The translations under genes and the position numbers were made by a program. This document shows, in pieces, positions 13,938 through 20,939 of a stretch of DNA of 22,199 nt. Below the pieces are notes generated by a model that was not told where the DNA came from, did no database searches, and worked only from the letters and a program-made list of their open reading frames with translations. Position 1 is the stretch's first letter. Every line of letters begins with the position of its first letter. The DNA is taken from the IMG/VR virus record IMGVR_UViG_3300024264_000180, positions 1 through 22,199 of that record. One strand, written 5' to 3'. This stretch comes from a virus.

Positions 13938-14186
13938 TTAATACCCCGAACTTACAACTGGTGTGATAAAAAGAGAGGTTGCTCCACGCATTCCTACTCC
14001 AATATCAGTGTGAATAACGACACCAGCATTTGCATTAATTCTAATTGAACCAGTGTCACCGTCATCATCAGCATTTCTAATTGTAACTGCTTGTTTTGAA
14101 CCATTATTAAAAACATAATGTGCAGTTGCAGTTTTACCTTTGGTTGCCCCAGTAGCGAGTGCTTCTTCTGCTCCGATTATTTTCAT
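13938..14186 (-). CDS. Small unknown protein in the prohead operon
   Basis: I do not recognise a named family for these 82 residues. The sequence starts MKIIGAEEALATGATKGKTA and then alternates short hydrophobic strands with polar turns: AHYVFNNGS, AVTIRNADDDGD, SIRINANAGVVIHTDIG, ATSLFITPVVSSGY. This looks like a small all-beta domain. Comparable small beta proteins in marine T4-like phages are often virion-associated, so a head decoration or prohead component is possible. The gene lies 10 bp after the preceding small ORF and 1 bp before gp21, firmly within the gp20-gp21 late operon. It has no signal peptide or membrane segment and does not look like T4 gp67 or gp68. Confidence 0.65.
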   Translation of the reverse strand: MKIIGAEEALATGATKGKTATAHYVFNNGSKQAVTIRNADDDGDTGSIRINANAGVVIHTDIGVGMRGATSLFITPVVSSGY

Positions 14187-14196
14187 GTCATTCTTC

Positions 14197-14445
14197 CTAA
14201 ATTGTTAGCATTTCTTTTTCAAAATAGTCCATAAGTGCCTTATGCGGAACTTTGAACTTCTTGGAAACACTATTTATTGTTTTGTCAAAAGTATTTAGGA
14301 AATCTGTGGGTTTCGCATCCATTTCCTTGAATATAGCATCAATAGCCTTCTTCATCGCTGGAGATAACTTCTTATACTCCTTAGACGATTTATGCTCATC
14401 TTTCTCTGGTAAGTTCTGTTTGAACTGCGAAAGAGTTTTACTCAC
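14197..14445 (-). CDS. Small prohead-operon protein, gp68 position
   Basis: An 82-aa basic, helical protein: SKTLSQFKQNLPEKDEHKSS, then KKLSPAMKKAIDAIFKEMD, then PTDFLNTFDKTINSVSKKFKV, and PHKALMDYFEKEMLTI. It shows no catalytic motif. It occupies the place of gp68 in the T4 order 20-67-68-21-22-23, so a prohead-core role is likely from position; sequence similarity to T4 gp68 (141 aa) is not evident to me. Its start overlaps the end of the previous ORF by 8 bp, indicating coupled translation. Confidence 0.62.
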   Translation of the reverse strand: MSKTLSQFKQNLPEKDEHKSSKEYKKLSPAMKKAIDAIFKEMDAKPTDFLNTFDKTINSVSKKFKVPHKALMDYFEKEMLTI

Positions 14446-14623
14446 TATCTTCTTCTACCTTTGTATCTGAAATATGGTGTGTCACAAAGGTTTGTGCCAC
14501 GTCTTGTCTTTTTGTTTCTAAAGCATCCCCAACCTTAGTTGCGAGTGCATTATTAAAATGTGTCTCCGCCGCAAGGTTGTCGCCTGATGCAATTGAACTT
14601 ACAAAGTCTTTTACATTGTCCAT
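14438..14623 (-). CDS. Small prohead core protein, gp67-like position
   Basis: A 61-aa protein: MDNVKDFVSSIASGDNLAAE, HFNNALATKVGDALETKRQDVAQ, ending in an acidic ISDTKVEEDSE. The A-x-x-x-F-N-x-x-x-x-x-K-x-x-x-A-L-E-x-x-R pattern recurs in small prohead core proteins directly after the portal gene in marine T4-like phages, matching T4 gp67's place and size (80 aa). The ATG overlaps the gp20 stop by one base (TAATG). The assignment rests mainly on position and helical, charged composition. Confidence 0.65.
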   Translation of the reverse strand: MDNVKDFVSSIASGDNLAAETHFNNALATKVGDALETKRQDVAQTFVTHHISDTKVEEDSE

Positions 14624-16149
14624 TATTTATCTCCCTTATTTGGATCGTTATATGCGTACATACCGTCATCATCTCCACCCATTTCACCACCTTCTTCGTC
14701 ACTTATCTGTGTTTCGATTTCTTCAATCTCTTCATCAGACATTCTAAGAATATTTTTCTTAACATATTCTTTAGAGAAGTAAGTGCCTACATAGGATTCA
14801 ACCTGTCCAAGCATGTCTAGTCTTTCCCGAAGAATTTCTGCATTCTTCAGTTCAGTGAAATGTCCATCTTGTAGGAAGTCAAACTGGATATGTTCTTTAA
14901 AGTGATCCCACTCTTCCACGGCAATCACACCCTTCAGTAGAAGTTGTGTGCGTATCATGTCTAAGAACAATGCAGTAAACTTCTTACGAAGTCTCTGGAC
15001 AAATTTTGTGAATTTCAGTTCATCTCTTGTAATGTTATCAGAACGTCCAATTTGGAATCCTCCAGACTCTTCTGCAAGTCTAGATACTGGTACATTCAAT
15101 GAACGAAATAATTTTTTCTGGAAGTAGGTAATGTCATCAATCTCACCAAGGTTTGAACCGCCTGGCAATGTTGTAATCTCTGTACCCCTACCACCTTCTC
15201 TACGAGGCAACCAAAAATCTTCCAACATAGACATATGGTTTCTGTCATCTCTGATTTCACCAGTTCGTGCATCGTATACCATTTTGTTACGATAACGATT
15301 CATCACATCTTTCAGATATGATTCTGCTTTCATCTTTGGTAAGTTACCAACGTCAATGTAGAAAATACGTCTTTCAGGCGCACGAGATATACGATAGATA
15401 ACTAACGAATCCTCAATCATGCGTAACTGATTGACAGGTTTAATTGCTTTGTTTAGATAAGAAAGTACTGTACCCTTACCCATATCGATTAATCCAGATG
15501 GGCAATAAGTAATTGAATCAGATGTAATCTTAACACCCTCAGATGTACCTACGTTCTGTTCCCAACCTTTATCATTGTAAAGGTAGAAGTCATCAATCTT
15601 CTTGACCATTTCCATGCCAGTAGATGCATTAACTTCTTTTTGTGTTTCTCTCGCCTTTTTGATTTTGCGAGGGTCAATATATCGAACCTCTTTAATTCCC
15701 TTGCGAGGATTTTTTGGGTCAATAATTTTGTGGTAATAAAGTCTGCCATCAACATACCAACGTCTAAAGATATCGTGTCCTTTTAAATTAAAGTCCAATA
15801 AGTGAAGTATCTCATGGAACTCTTCACGAATTTTTGTTTTAATTTTAGGGGATACATCTAGTCTGTCTAGTAAAATTGATACAGATTGGTCACGTTCATC
15901 ACTTACAATCGCCTCATTCGTAATATCTTCAATTGCACTATCACACTCTGGTTGTTGTGCAATGTCACGATACCTACGAATTAAGTCTACTTCATTACGG
16001 TCTCTTCCATCCATATCAAGGACAGAAGCGTAATGACCACCGCCTGATACAATATCAAGGGTGCCGTCATCAGAGACAGGAGAAGTGAAACTATCACTCC
16101 CCCCATCTTGATTCGCTCTTGTAATTCTGAAACCGAAAAGTTCCGCCAT
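14623..16149 (-). CDS. 20: Portal vertex protein gp20
   Basis: Dodecameric portal that initiates prohead assembly, forms the DNA entry channel and docks terminase and tail. The 508-aa product is close to T4 gp20 (524 aa). Landmarks are RYRDIAQQPECDSAIEDITNEAIV (about 60-83), GRLYYHKIIDP, LIDMGKGTVLSYLNKAIKPVNQLRMIEDSLVIYR followed by RAPERRIFYIDVGNLPK, RNHMSMLEDFWLPRREGGRGTEI and TLPGGSNLG, all hallmarks of T4-like portals and of the regions used for g20 diversity surveys. The acidic tail DEEGGEMGGDDDGMYAYNDP is usual. It is preceded by a TTAGGAG site and a TATAAATC box. Confidence 0.97.
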   Translation of the reverse strand: MAELFGFRITRANQDGGSDSFTSPVSDDGTLDIVSGGGHYASVLDMDGRDRNEVDLIRRYRDIAQQPECDSAIEDITNEAIVSDERDQSVSILLDRLDVSPKIKTKIREEFHEILHLLDFNLKGHDIFRRWYVDGRLYYHKIIDPKNPRKGIKEVRYIDPRKIKKARETQKEVNASTGMEMVKKIDDFYLYNDKGWEQNVGTSEGVKITSDSITYCPSGLIDMGKGTVLSYLNKAIKPVNQLRMIEDSLVIYRISRAPERRIFYIDVGNLPKMKAESYLKDVMNRYRNKMVYDARTGEIRDDRNHMSMLEDFWLPRREGGRGTEITTLPGGSNLGEIDDITYFQKKLFRSLNVPVSRLAEESGGFQIGRSDNITRDELKFTKFVQRLRKKFTALFLDMIRTQLLLKGVIAVEEWDHFKEHIQFDFLQDGHFTELKNAEILRERLDMLGQVESYVGTYFSKEYVKKNILRMSDEEIEEIETQISDEEGGEMGGDDDGMYAYNDPNKGDK

Positions 16150-16199
16150 ACTATAATTCTCCTAAGTTTTACCCAACTATTTAGTCAGATAAAAAAGAG

Positions 16200-16207
16200 G
16201 ATTTATA
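16200..16207 (-). promoter_or_regulatory. Late-promoter-like TATAAATC box for gp20
   Basis: Seven of eight bases match TATAAATA on the minus strand. It overlaps the gp19 stop and lies 50 bp upstream of the gp20 ATG, a spacing like that of other late units here. Probably a weaker late promoter; read-through from gp18 could also supply gp20. Confidence 0.5.
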
Positions 16208-16727
16208 CTGCGCTAGCGGAGAAACTTGTGTATCTCCATGTAACATCGAATGTTTCGATATCACTCACAGTGTCGTATGACAATTCAATCGGTGTCACTG
16301 CTGTAGGCCAACAGTTTTTAAGAACATAAGACTTTAGAATGTTATCATCTCTATCTAACTGTTCTACTCTCACCTGTGCAGTATAATCTGACACATTGTT
16401 GAGTCCTAAACCAGTTTCTAGATCATTGATTCCACTCATCCAACGCTCCATTGCGTTACGAACCATAAAGTCCGTATCGTTAATGAAAGTTGTAGTCCAT
16501 GTTTCAACTGTTCTGTCGCCTGCAACATAAAGTTGTCTACCTCTGAATTGAACTTCAATTTCAGAAATAGTTTGCCCTGGCAATGACGTTGCTTTCACGA
16601 GAAAAGATGTGCGATTGATGTCTAACCCAGTAGTAATTGCTGGGGGAGTAGTCAAAATAACACGGTATTGATTCGCTCTTGCGCCACCACCGATAAGGTT
16701 TGATTTAAAGTCGTCTATGCTAGCCAT
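16203..16727 (-). CDS. 19: Tail tube protein gp19
   Basis: Polymerises into the inner tube of the contractile tail through which DNA passes. The 174-aa product (T4 gp19 is 163 aa) starts MASIDDFKSNLIGGGARANQYRV and carries LVKATSLPGQTISEIEVQFRGRQLYVAGDRTVETWTTTFIND-type segments, EMRNAMERW-like VRNAMERWMSGIN, and the C-terminal SYDTVSDIETFDVTWRYTSF, all characteristic of T4-like tubes. It lies 2 bp after gp18, the invariant sheath-tube order, and is probably translated from the same late message. Confidence 0.96.
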   Translation of the reverse strand: MASIDDFKSNLIGGGARANQYRVILTTPPAITTGLDINRTSFLVKATSLPGQTISEIEVQFRGRQLYVAGDRTVETWTTTFINDTDFMVRNAMERWMSGINDLETGLGLNNVSDYTAQVRVEQLDRDDNILKSYVLKNCWPTAVTPIELSYDTVSDIETFDVTWRYTSFSASAV

Positions 16728-16729
16728 GA

Positions 16730-18721
16730 TTAACCTCCTACCTCACTAAATGCAACGCCAGTTCTTACGGCGATGAAACTTAGTGTAATAAAGTTGATAG
16801 AACGAGCAGGTTTGATGTAGATGTCAGCGACAAATTCATTCCTGTCGATTACCTCACCTGTGTTGTTAGTGTCATCGGCAACTACTGAGAAATCAGTAAT
16901 ACCTCTTCTACCTTGAACATCACGAAGGAAAGGTTCAACCAAGTTCTTAAACTGTGCTTGAGTAAACGCATCGTTAAACTCAAATAGTTGGAACTTAGCA
17001 GCAGTTGAGATTGCTTTTTCAAGAACAATGAACAATCTACGGACGTTAATCCTATCGAATGCACTTGGTCTAGACAATGCAGTTTTATCTCCAAAGAGAA
17101 CAGTACCTTGGCCTGGGAACGTACAAACAGGGTTAATACGAGCAGGATAAAGAATATCTCTTTGTGCTTTGGTTGGGTTAAATGCAAGTTTAACTGCACC
17201 ACGAATCTGTCCTCTGTTGTAACCAGCTGGTGAGAACCAAGGGTCAGCAACACTATCTGTATTCGCAGAAAGTCCAGCGATATCACCGTTCAAAGGAACG
17301 TAACGATATACGTCTGCATACTTGTCGTACATATACTTGTATCCAGAATCGAATACTGCATATGATGAACTTGCAAGGTTATCAAAGAAACCTTTTACGT
17401 TAGTTGCTTGTGCAGCACCAGTAGTCACTCCAACAACATCTGCTCTACGAGGAGAGATGAAACCAACACAATCTTTACGAGTTTCGCACAAGTCCATAAT
17501 CATGGTTGCGTGTGCTACTCCGTCTGTAGCAGCAGGACAAGAACCTGCCATTACTAAGTTAATGTCTACAGTTTCAACATCACTGAATAAACCATATGCA
17601 AGGTCTAATTCACCAATTGTTGGGTTATCATCTGTACCACCTGTTAAAAGTGTATTTAAGACACCAGCATGTGTTTGTGTTGATGCGTATGAAGCACCAC
17701 TTGCAACATCAGTTCCAGCTTGAGTCAATGAACCGTTGTGATCCATCCACCAAACATACTGTGAACCTACGTTGATTTTGTTTGCGTAGAAGTTAGTTCC
17801 ACCTTGTGCTGTTTTAGCACCAGATGCTTGTGATACAAATGCGTATGTTTCCAGAACTGCAAGAGTTCTTTGTCCAGCAACATCTGAATCATAACCACTT
17901 AACGCACCAGTTACGTCATGCACAACAACGTGCATTTCGTCAGCAGATGCACCTTTAGAAGTTGCCCATGTTGATGTGCCTGGAGCAGCATCGAATAGGT
18001 CATAAAACTTCCAACGTCTACGAACATTAGTCGCAGCAACGAGTGCAGATTTTAGTCCACCACCGTTTGGATTATCTAGTTGTCTGATAGTTAGGTTGTC
18101 AGTTGCGATTGCAGTAACTTCGTACTGTGAACCGTCTGCTTCTCCGAAGTGAACGATATCGCCTACGTTATAAGCGCCACCGCCGTCACCAGCAGAACCA
18201 CCACCGTTGTCAACTCCGACAACTGTTGCTCCAGCAGCAGGTGTTCCAGTTGTTACACCTAATACTCCAGCGTTACCACTGAATGTTTGTTCGTATGCGA
18301 TTGCGTTAGAACATACAGATACACCAAGAGCGTTGCCCCAAGTGCCTGGATATTTTGCAGCGAAATCTCCTACTGAACCAGAACCGTCAGCGTAGTTACT
18401 ATCGTAATCATTATCATTTTTAATCTTCAGTCCAGAACCGTTACCTGTTGCATTGACAGCAGCAGTATCTGCTCTGACAACACGAAGTCCGTTTGTGTAC
18501 TGAAGAAAGTTTGCGGCAGTAAACCAGTTCTCAAAGTTATTTGAGTCGGGTTTACCAAAAGTCTCGACAAGTTCTTGCTCTGAACCGATTGGTATGATTT
18601 GATCTACAGGGCCTTTTGAAAAGCCTGAAGCAATCGCACCAATTGAAGTCGCAACAGCAGGAACAACATTAGTCAAGTCTATCTCTTTGACGAGAACGCC
18701 TGGGGATACTTGAAATGCCAT
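16730..18721 (-). CDS. 18: Contractile tail sheath protein gp18
   Basis: Forms the contractile sheath around the gp19 tube. The 663-aa product matches T4 gp18 (659 aa). The N-terminus MAFQVSPGVLVKEIDLTNVVPAVATSIGAIAS is typical of sheaths. A variable, Gly/Ser-rich surface region spans about residues 110-380. The C-terminal third holds DVVGVTTGAAQ, YPARINPVCTFPGQGTVLFGDKTAL, SAFDRINVRRLFIVLEKAI, LFEFNDAFTQAQFKNLVEPFLRDVQGRRGI and DIYIKPARSINFITLSF, the conserved core. A late box and AAGGAG site lie upstream. The middle region likely holds the exposed, fast-changing domains known for sheath proteins. Confidence 0.97.
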   Translation of the reverse strand: MAFQVSPGVLVKEIDLTNVVPAVATSIGAIASGFSKGPVDQIIPIGSEQELVETFGKPDSNNFENWFTAANFLQYTNGLRVVRADTAAVNATGNGSGLKIKNDNDYDSNYADGSGSVGDFAAKYPGTWGNALGVSVCSNAIAYEQTFSGNAGVLGVTTGTPAAGATVVGVDNGGGSAGDGGGAYNVGDIVHFGEADGSQYEVTAIATDNLTIRQLDNPNGGGLKSALVAATNVRRRWKFYDLFDAAPGTSTWATSKGASADEMHVVVHDVTGALSGYDSDVAGQRTLAVLETYAFVSQASGAKTAQGGTNFYANKINVGSQYVWWMDHNGSLTQAGTDVASGASYASTQTHAGVLNTLLTGGTDDNPTIGELDLAYGLFSDVETVDINLVMAGSCPAATDGVAHATMIMDLCETRKDCVGFISPRRADVVGVTTGAAQATNVKGFFDNLASSSYAVFDSGYKYMYDKYADVYRYVPLNGDIAGLSANTDSVADPWFSPAGYNRGQIRGAVKLAFNPTKAQRDILYPARINPVCTFPGQGTVLFGDKTALSRPSAFDRINVRRLFIVLEKAISTAAKFQLFEFNDAFTQAQFKNLVEPFLRDVQGRRGITDFSVVADDTNNTGEVIDRNEFVADIYIKPARSINFITLSFIAVRTGVAFSEVGG

Positions 18722-18776
18722 TAGTTTTTTCTCCTTTTTGGATTCAATAATTTAGTTTATCTCAATCTTACGAATA

Positions 18777-18784
18777 TATTTATA
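18777..18784 (-). promoter_or_regulatory. Late promoter box TATAAATA for gp18
   Basis: Exact late consensus on the minus strand, 55 bp upstream of the gp18 ATG. It lies in the divergent gap between gp18 and the plus-strand HNH-like gene. Confidence 0.83.
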
Positions 18785-18840
18785 AAAACCCATCTCTACA
18801 CTTTGTATTTTTATAGGTTCTCTAGCACATAAATAAATGT

Positions 18841-19140
18841 ATGTCAGAGTTCTATCAAAAGTATAAAGACACCATTAAACGTGTATCTCAACGTAATTAT
18901 AGGCAACGTATCATATGGGTGAACGAACACCTACAGGATAAGTACTGTCATTACTGTGGAGAATCCGAAAATGCATGTCTCCAATTCCATCCTTATGAGA
19001 CAGAAATTCGTAAACGCACAAAACGTAAAGGGCTTAATGAAGAATCCAGACAAGAAATCGTGGATTTAATCAATCAGTCAAAAGTCGTTTGTGCTAATTG
19101 TTACTTAAAATTAGAAAATGATCTAATTGATATTATGTAG
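18841..19140 (+). CDS. Degenerate HNH-like zinc-binding protein on the opposite strand
   Basis: A 99-aa basic protein and the only convincing plus-strand gene. Two CxxC pairs, C36-H-Y-C39 (YCHYCGE) and C84-A-N-C87 (VCANCYLK), flank a spacer with LQFHP (His50), the layout of zinc-ribbon HNH proteins. Typical HNH enzymes have an H-H or D-H pair at the LxFHH position and NCH...H at the end; here Pro replaces the second His and Tyr and Asp occupy the later His positions, so nuclease activity is doubtful. The N-terminal half (EFYQKYKDTIKRVSQRNYRQR) is basic and helical, fit for nucleic-acid binding. Its 5' end faces gp18 and its 3' end faces the gp17 stop. The ribosome site is weak. Relatives occur in marine T4-like phages. 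Confidence 0.72.
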   Translation: MSEFYQKYKDTIKRVSQRNYRQRIIWVNEHLQDKYCHYCGESENACLQFHPYETEIRKRTKRKGLNEESRQEIVDLINQSKVVCANCYLKLENDLIDIM

Positions 19141-19176
19141 TATTCTTTTGTTCTTGACTGAATAAGTTATTTAAAT

Positions 19177-19231
19177 CTATTCATTCTCATACCCTACATA
19201 GCTATTATACATTATGTCAAGAGATTAGCAA
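19177..19231 (-). repeat. Inverted repeat element, right copy
   Basis: 55 bp, reverse complement of 7563-7618 with one gap and a few mismatches. On the minus strand: TTGCTA (19231-19226), a 16-bp spacer, TATAAT (19209-19204), then the same conserved 27-nt tract, so it could be a leftward promoter running antisense through the HNH-like gene into gp18. Read on the plus strand it lies 36 bp after the HNH-like stop. The gap between gp17 and this gene contains nothing else I can identify. Confidence 0.8.
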
Positions 19232-19254
19232 TACATTTATGAAATATATTTTGA

Positions 19255-20898
19255 CTACCAATCAGAATCATGTGTTCTAACTACAGGGCTCCACCTAGTA
19301 CCGTATTCATCAACAACAGTCTCACCATAAGGTGCATCTACTCCATTATCCATAAATCCAAATGGTGCCATGTCCTGTTCTAACTGATTCTGTTGTTCTG
19401 CAAACATCCTTGCACGAATATCATCATCAGTTAATTCTTTAAAATAAGTCTGTTGAACCAACCATCCAAACAATACACAACACATTGCAAGGTCATCTGT
19501 GTGTCCTTCCTCTGCTTCATATGATTGTCCTTTAAGAATAAAGGTAGAGAATTCTGTAATCAAATCATAATCATTGATAATCATCTTATCTGTCTCAATG
19601 ATTTGTTTAAGGTTTGAACACCCTAGTCTTTTAACAGCCTTAGTTGTTCGTACCCCAAGTTGTGCTTTTCCACCGCTAAAACCACCTCCAACGACTTGAC
19701 CCGCACGACCACGCATGCTTGCCATTATTAGGTTCTCATACTCTAAGTCAAATTGTAGTGCAGTGGCAACTTGTTCACCGATATCATTTACCTCTACCAT
19801 AACGTATGCCATATTATATGCATTTGCAACATCATGGATAATATTAGGGAATAGCATTGGTTTAATCTGATTGTCACGATATTTTGCAACAATATTATAC
19901 GGTACTGTAGATACATCAAATACAATGAATGCAGAGTAATCGTTATTCGTACCCCTTGATACGTCTGCGACAATAACATAGGTTGAACCATGTTGAGGTT
20001 TCTCGTACATATCCAAACCAGCATTAGATGTGATTGGATTCTTAAATGCCATAGATTTAATTTTAGTAGGATGTATAAGGGTGTTTGCACTACCTAAGAA
20101 CTCACACTCAAACTCTCGTTTGAATTGTTCCTCAGATGTGTTTGCAATAGTTTCGTTCTTCCACTTCTCATCTCTGCCTGGCACTTGACTCCAGTGTACA
20201 TCTACGATGTTATATGAGTTGCGTTTATGTTCTGCGTCTACCCACAACTTATAGAATAGGTTCATACCGTTAGGTGTAGAAACAATAATAACTTTAGTAG
20301 ATTTACCAGATGAGATTGTAGGATACACAGAACTGAAAAAGTCCTCTGCTACGTTAGTTGGAACGAATGCAAATTCGTCCAAGAAAATCATGTTGAATGA
20401 ACCACCACGAACTGCACTTGAAGATGTAGAAGATGCAACTACTCGACTACCATTCTCTAAGTCTACAGAACCTTTGTTCCAAGATACCACACCCTGTTGT
20501 AACCACTTAGGAAGATTCTCATATGCGAGTTGCAGTCTGCCAAGAATGTCCCTTGCAGTCGCAGCTTTGTTCGCTAGAATGGCAACATTCATGTTAGGGT
20601 TGAATAAGATGTAGTGTAGAATATAAGATACCATAGTCGTGGATTTACCAGACTGTCTCGGCATCTTACATATAGTAAATCTGTCGTTGTGGATTGTCTC
20701 TACGATATTCTCTTGGAAATCATAGAGTTTAAAGGGTACTAAACCCTCATCTAAAGATACAATCTTGATGTAGTTCTTAATGAAGTATATGGGGTCTTCC
20801 ATACACTTCTGATACTCAAGAATCTGATCCTTTTCCCAATTAACAGGAACATTGCTCTTCTTTAAAAGAGGATTACCTAGATAATGATTTTCAGACAT
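19255..20898 (-). CDS. 17: Terminase large subunit gp17
   Basis: Packaging motor ATPase and headful nuclease acting at the gp20 portal. In the 547-aa product (T4 gp17 is 610 aa) the ATPase domain has the adenine-motif region YDFQENIVETI (about 59-69), Walker A MPRQSGKST at 79-87, Walker B MIFLDEF at 170-176 and the coupling motif STPNG at 207-211. The RNase H-fold nuclease domain shows its acidic triad: Asp312 (VADVSRG), Glu369 (MVEVNDIG) and Asp468/469 (HTDDLAM), matching T4 D401, E458 and D542 in order. A 41-bp gap with a weak ribosome site separates it from the upstream fibre gene. gp16, its usual upstream partner in T4, is not here. Confidence 0.97.
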   Translation of the reverse strand: MSENHYLGNPLLKKSNVPVNWEKDQILEYQKCMEDPIYFIKNYIKIVSLDEGLVPFKLYDFQENIVETIHNDRFTICKMPRQSGKSTTMVSYILHYILFNPNMNVAILANKAATARDILGRLQLAYENLPKWLQQGVVSWNKGSVDLENGSRVVASSTSSSAVRGGSFNMIFLDEFAFVPTNVAEDFFSSVYPTISSGKSTKVIIVSTPNGMNLFYKLWVDAEHKRNSYNIVDVHWSQVPGRDEKWKNETIANTSEEQFKREFECEFLGSANTLIHPTKIKSMAFKNPITSNAGLDMYEKPQHGSTYVIVADVSRGTNNDYSAFIVFDVSTVPYNIVAKYRDNQIKPMLFPNIIHDVANAYNMAYVMVEVNDIGEQVATALQFDLEYENLIMASMRGRAGQVVGGGFSGGKAQLGVRTTKAVKRLGCSNLKQIIETDKMIINDYDLITEFSTFILKGQSYEAEEGHTDDLAMCCVLFGWLVQQTYFKELTDDDIRARMFAEQQNQLEQDMAPFGFMDNGVDAPYGETVVDEYGTRWSPVVRTHDSDW

Positions 20899-20939
20899 AA
20901 TAAAAATCCATAATGTAAGGGTTGCACAGTATTACTTTA

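Noticed and set aside
14265-14275. TATTTATT, late-box-like on the minus strand
   Set aside because: It reads AATAAATA, lies inside the small prohead gene and has no gene start at a suitable distance.
16882-17286. 134-aa minus-strand ORF within gp18
   Set aside because: Out-of-frame overlap with the conserved sheath C-terminus, Leu-rich with no family pattern.
18829-18840. Plus-strand CATAAATA just before the HNH-like ATG
   Set aside because: Only 7 of 8 bases match, and it is so close to the ATG that the transcript would have almost no leader; not called as a promoter.
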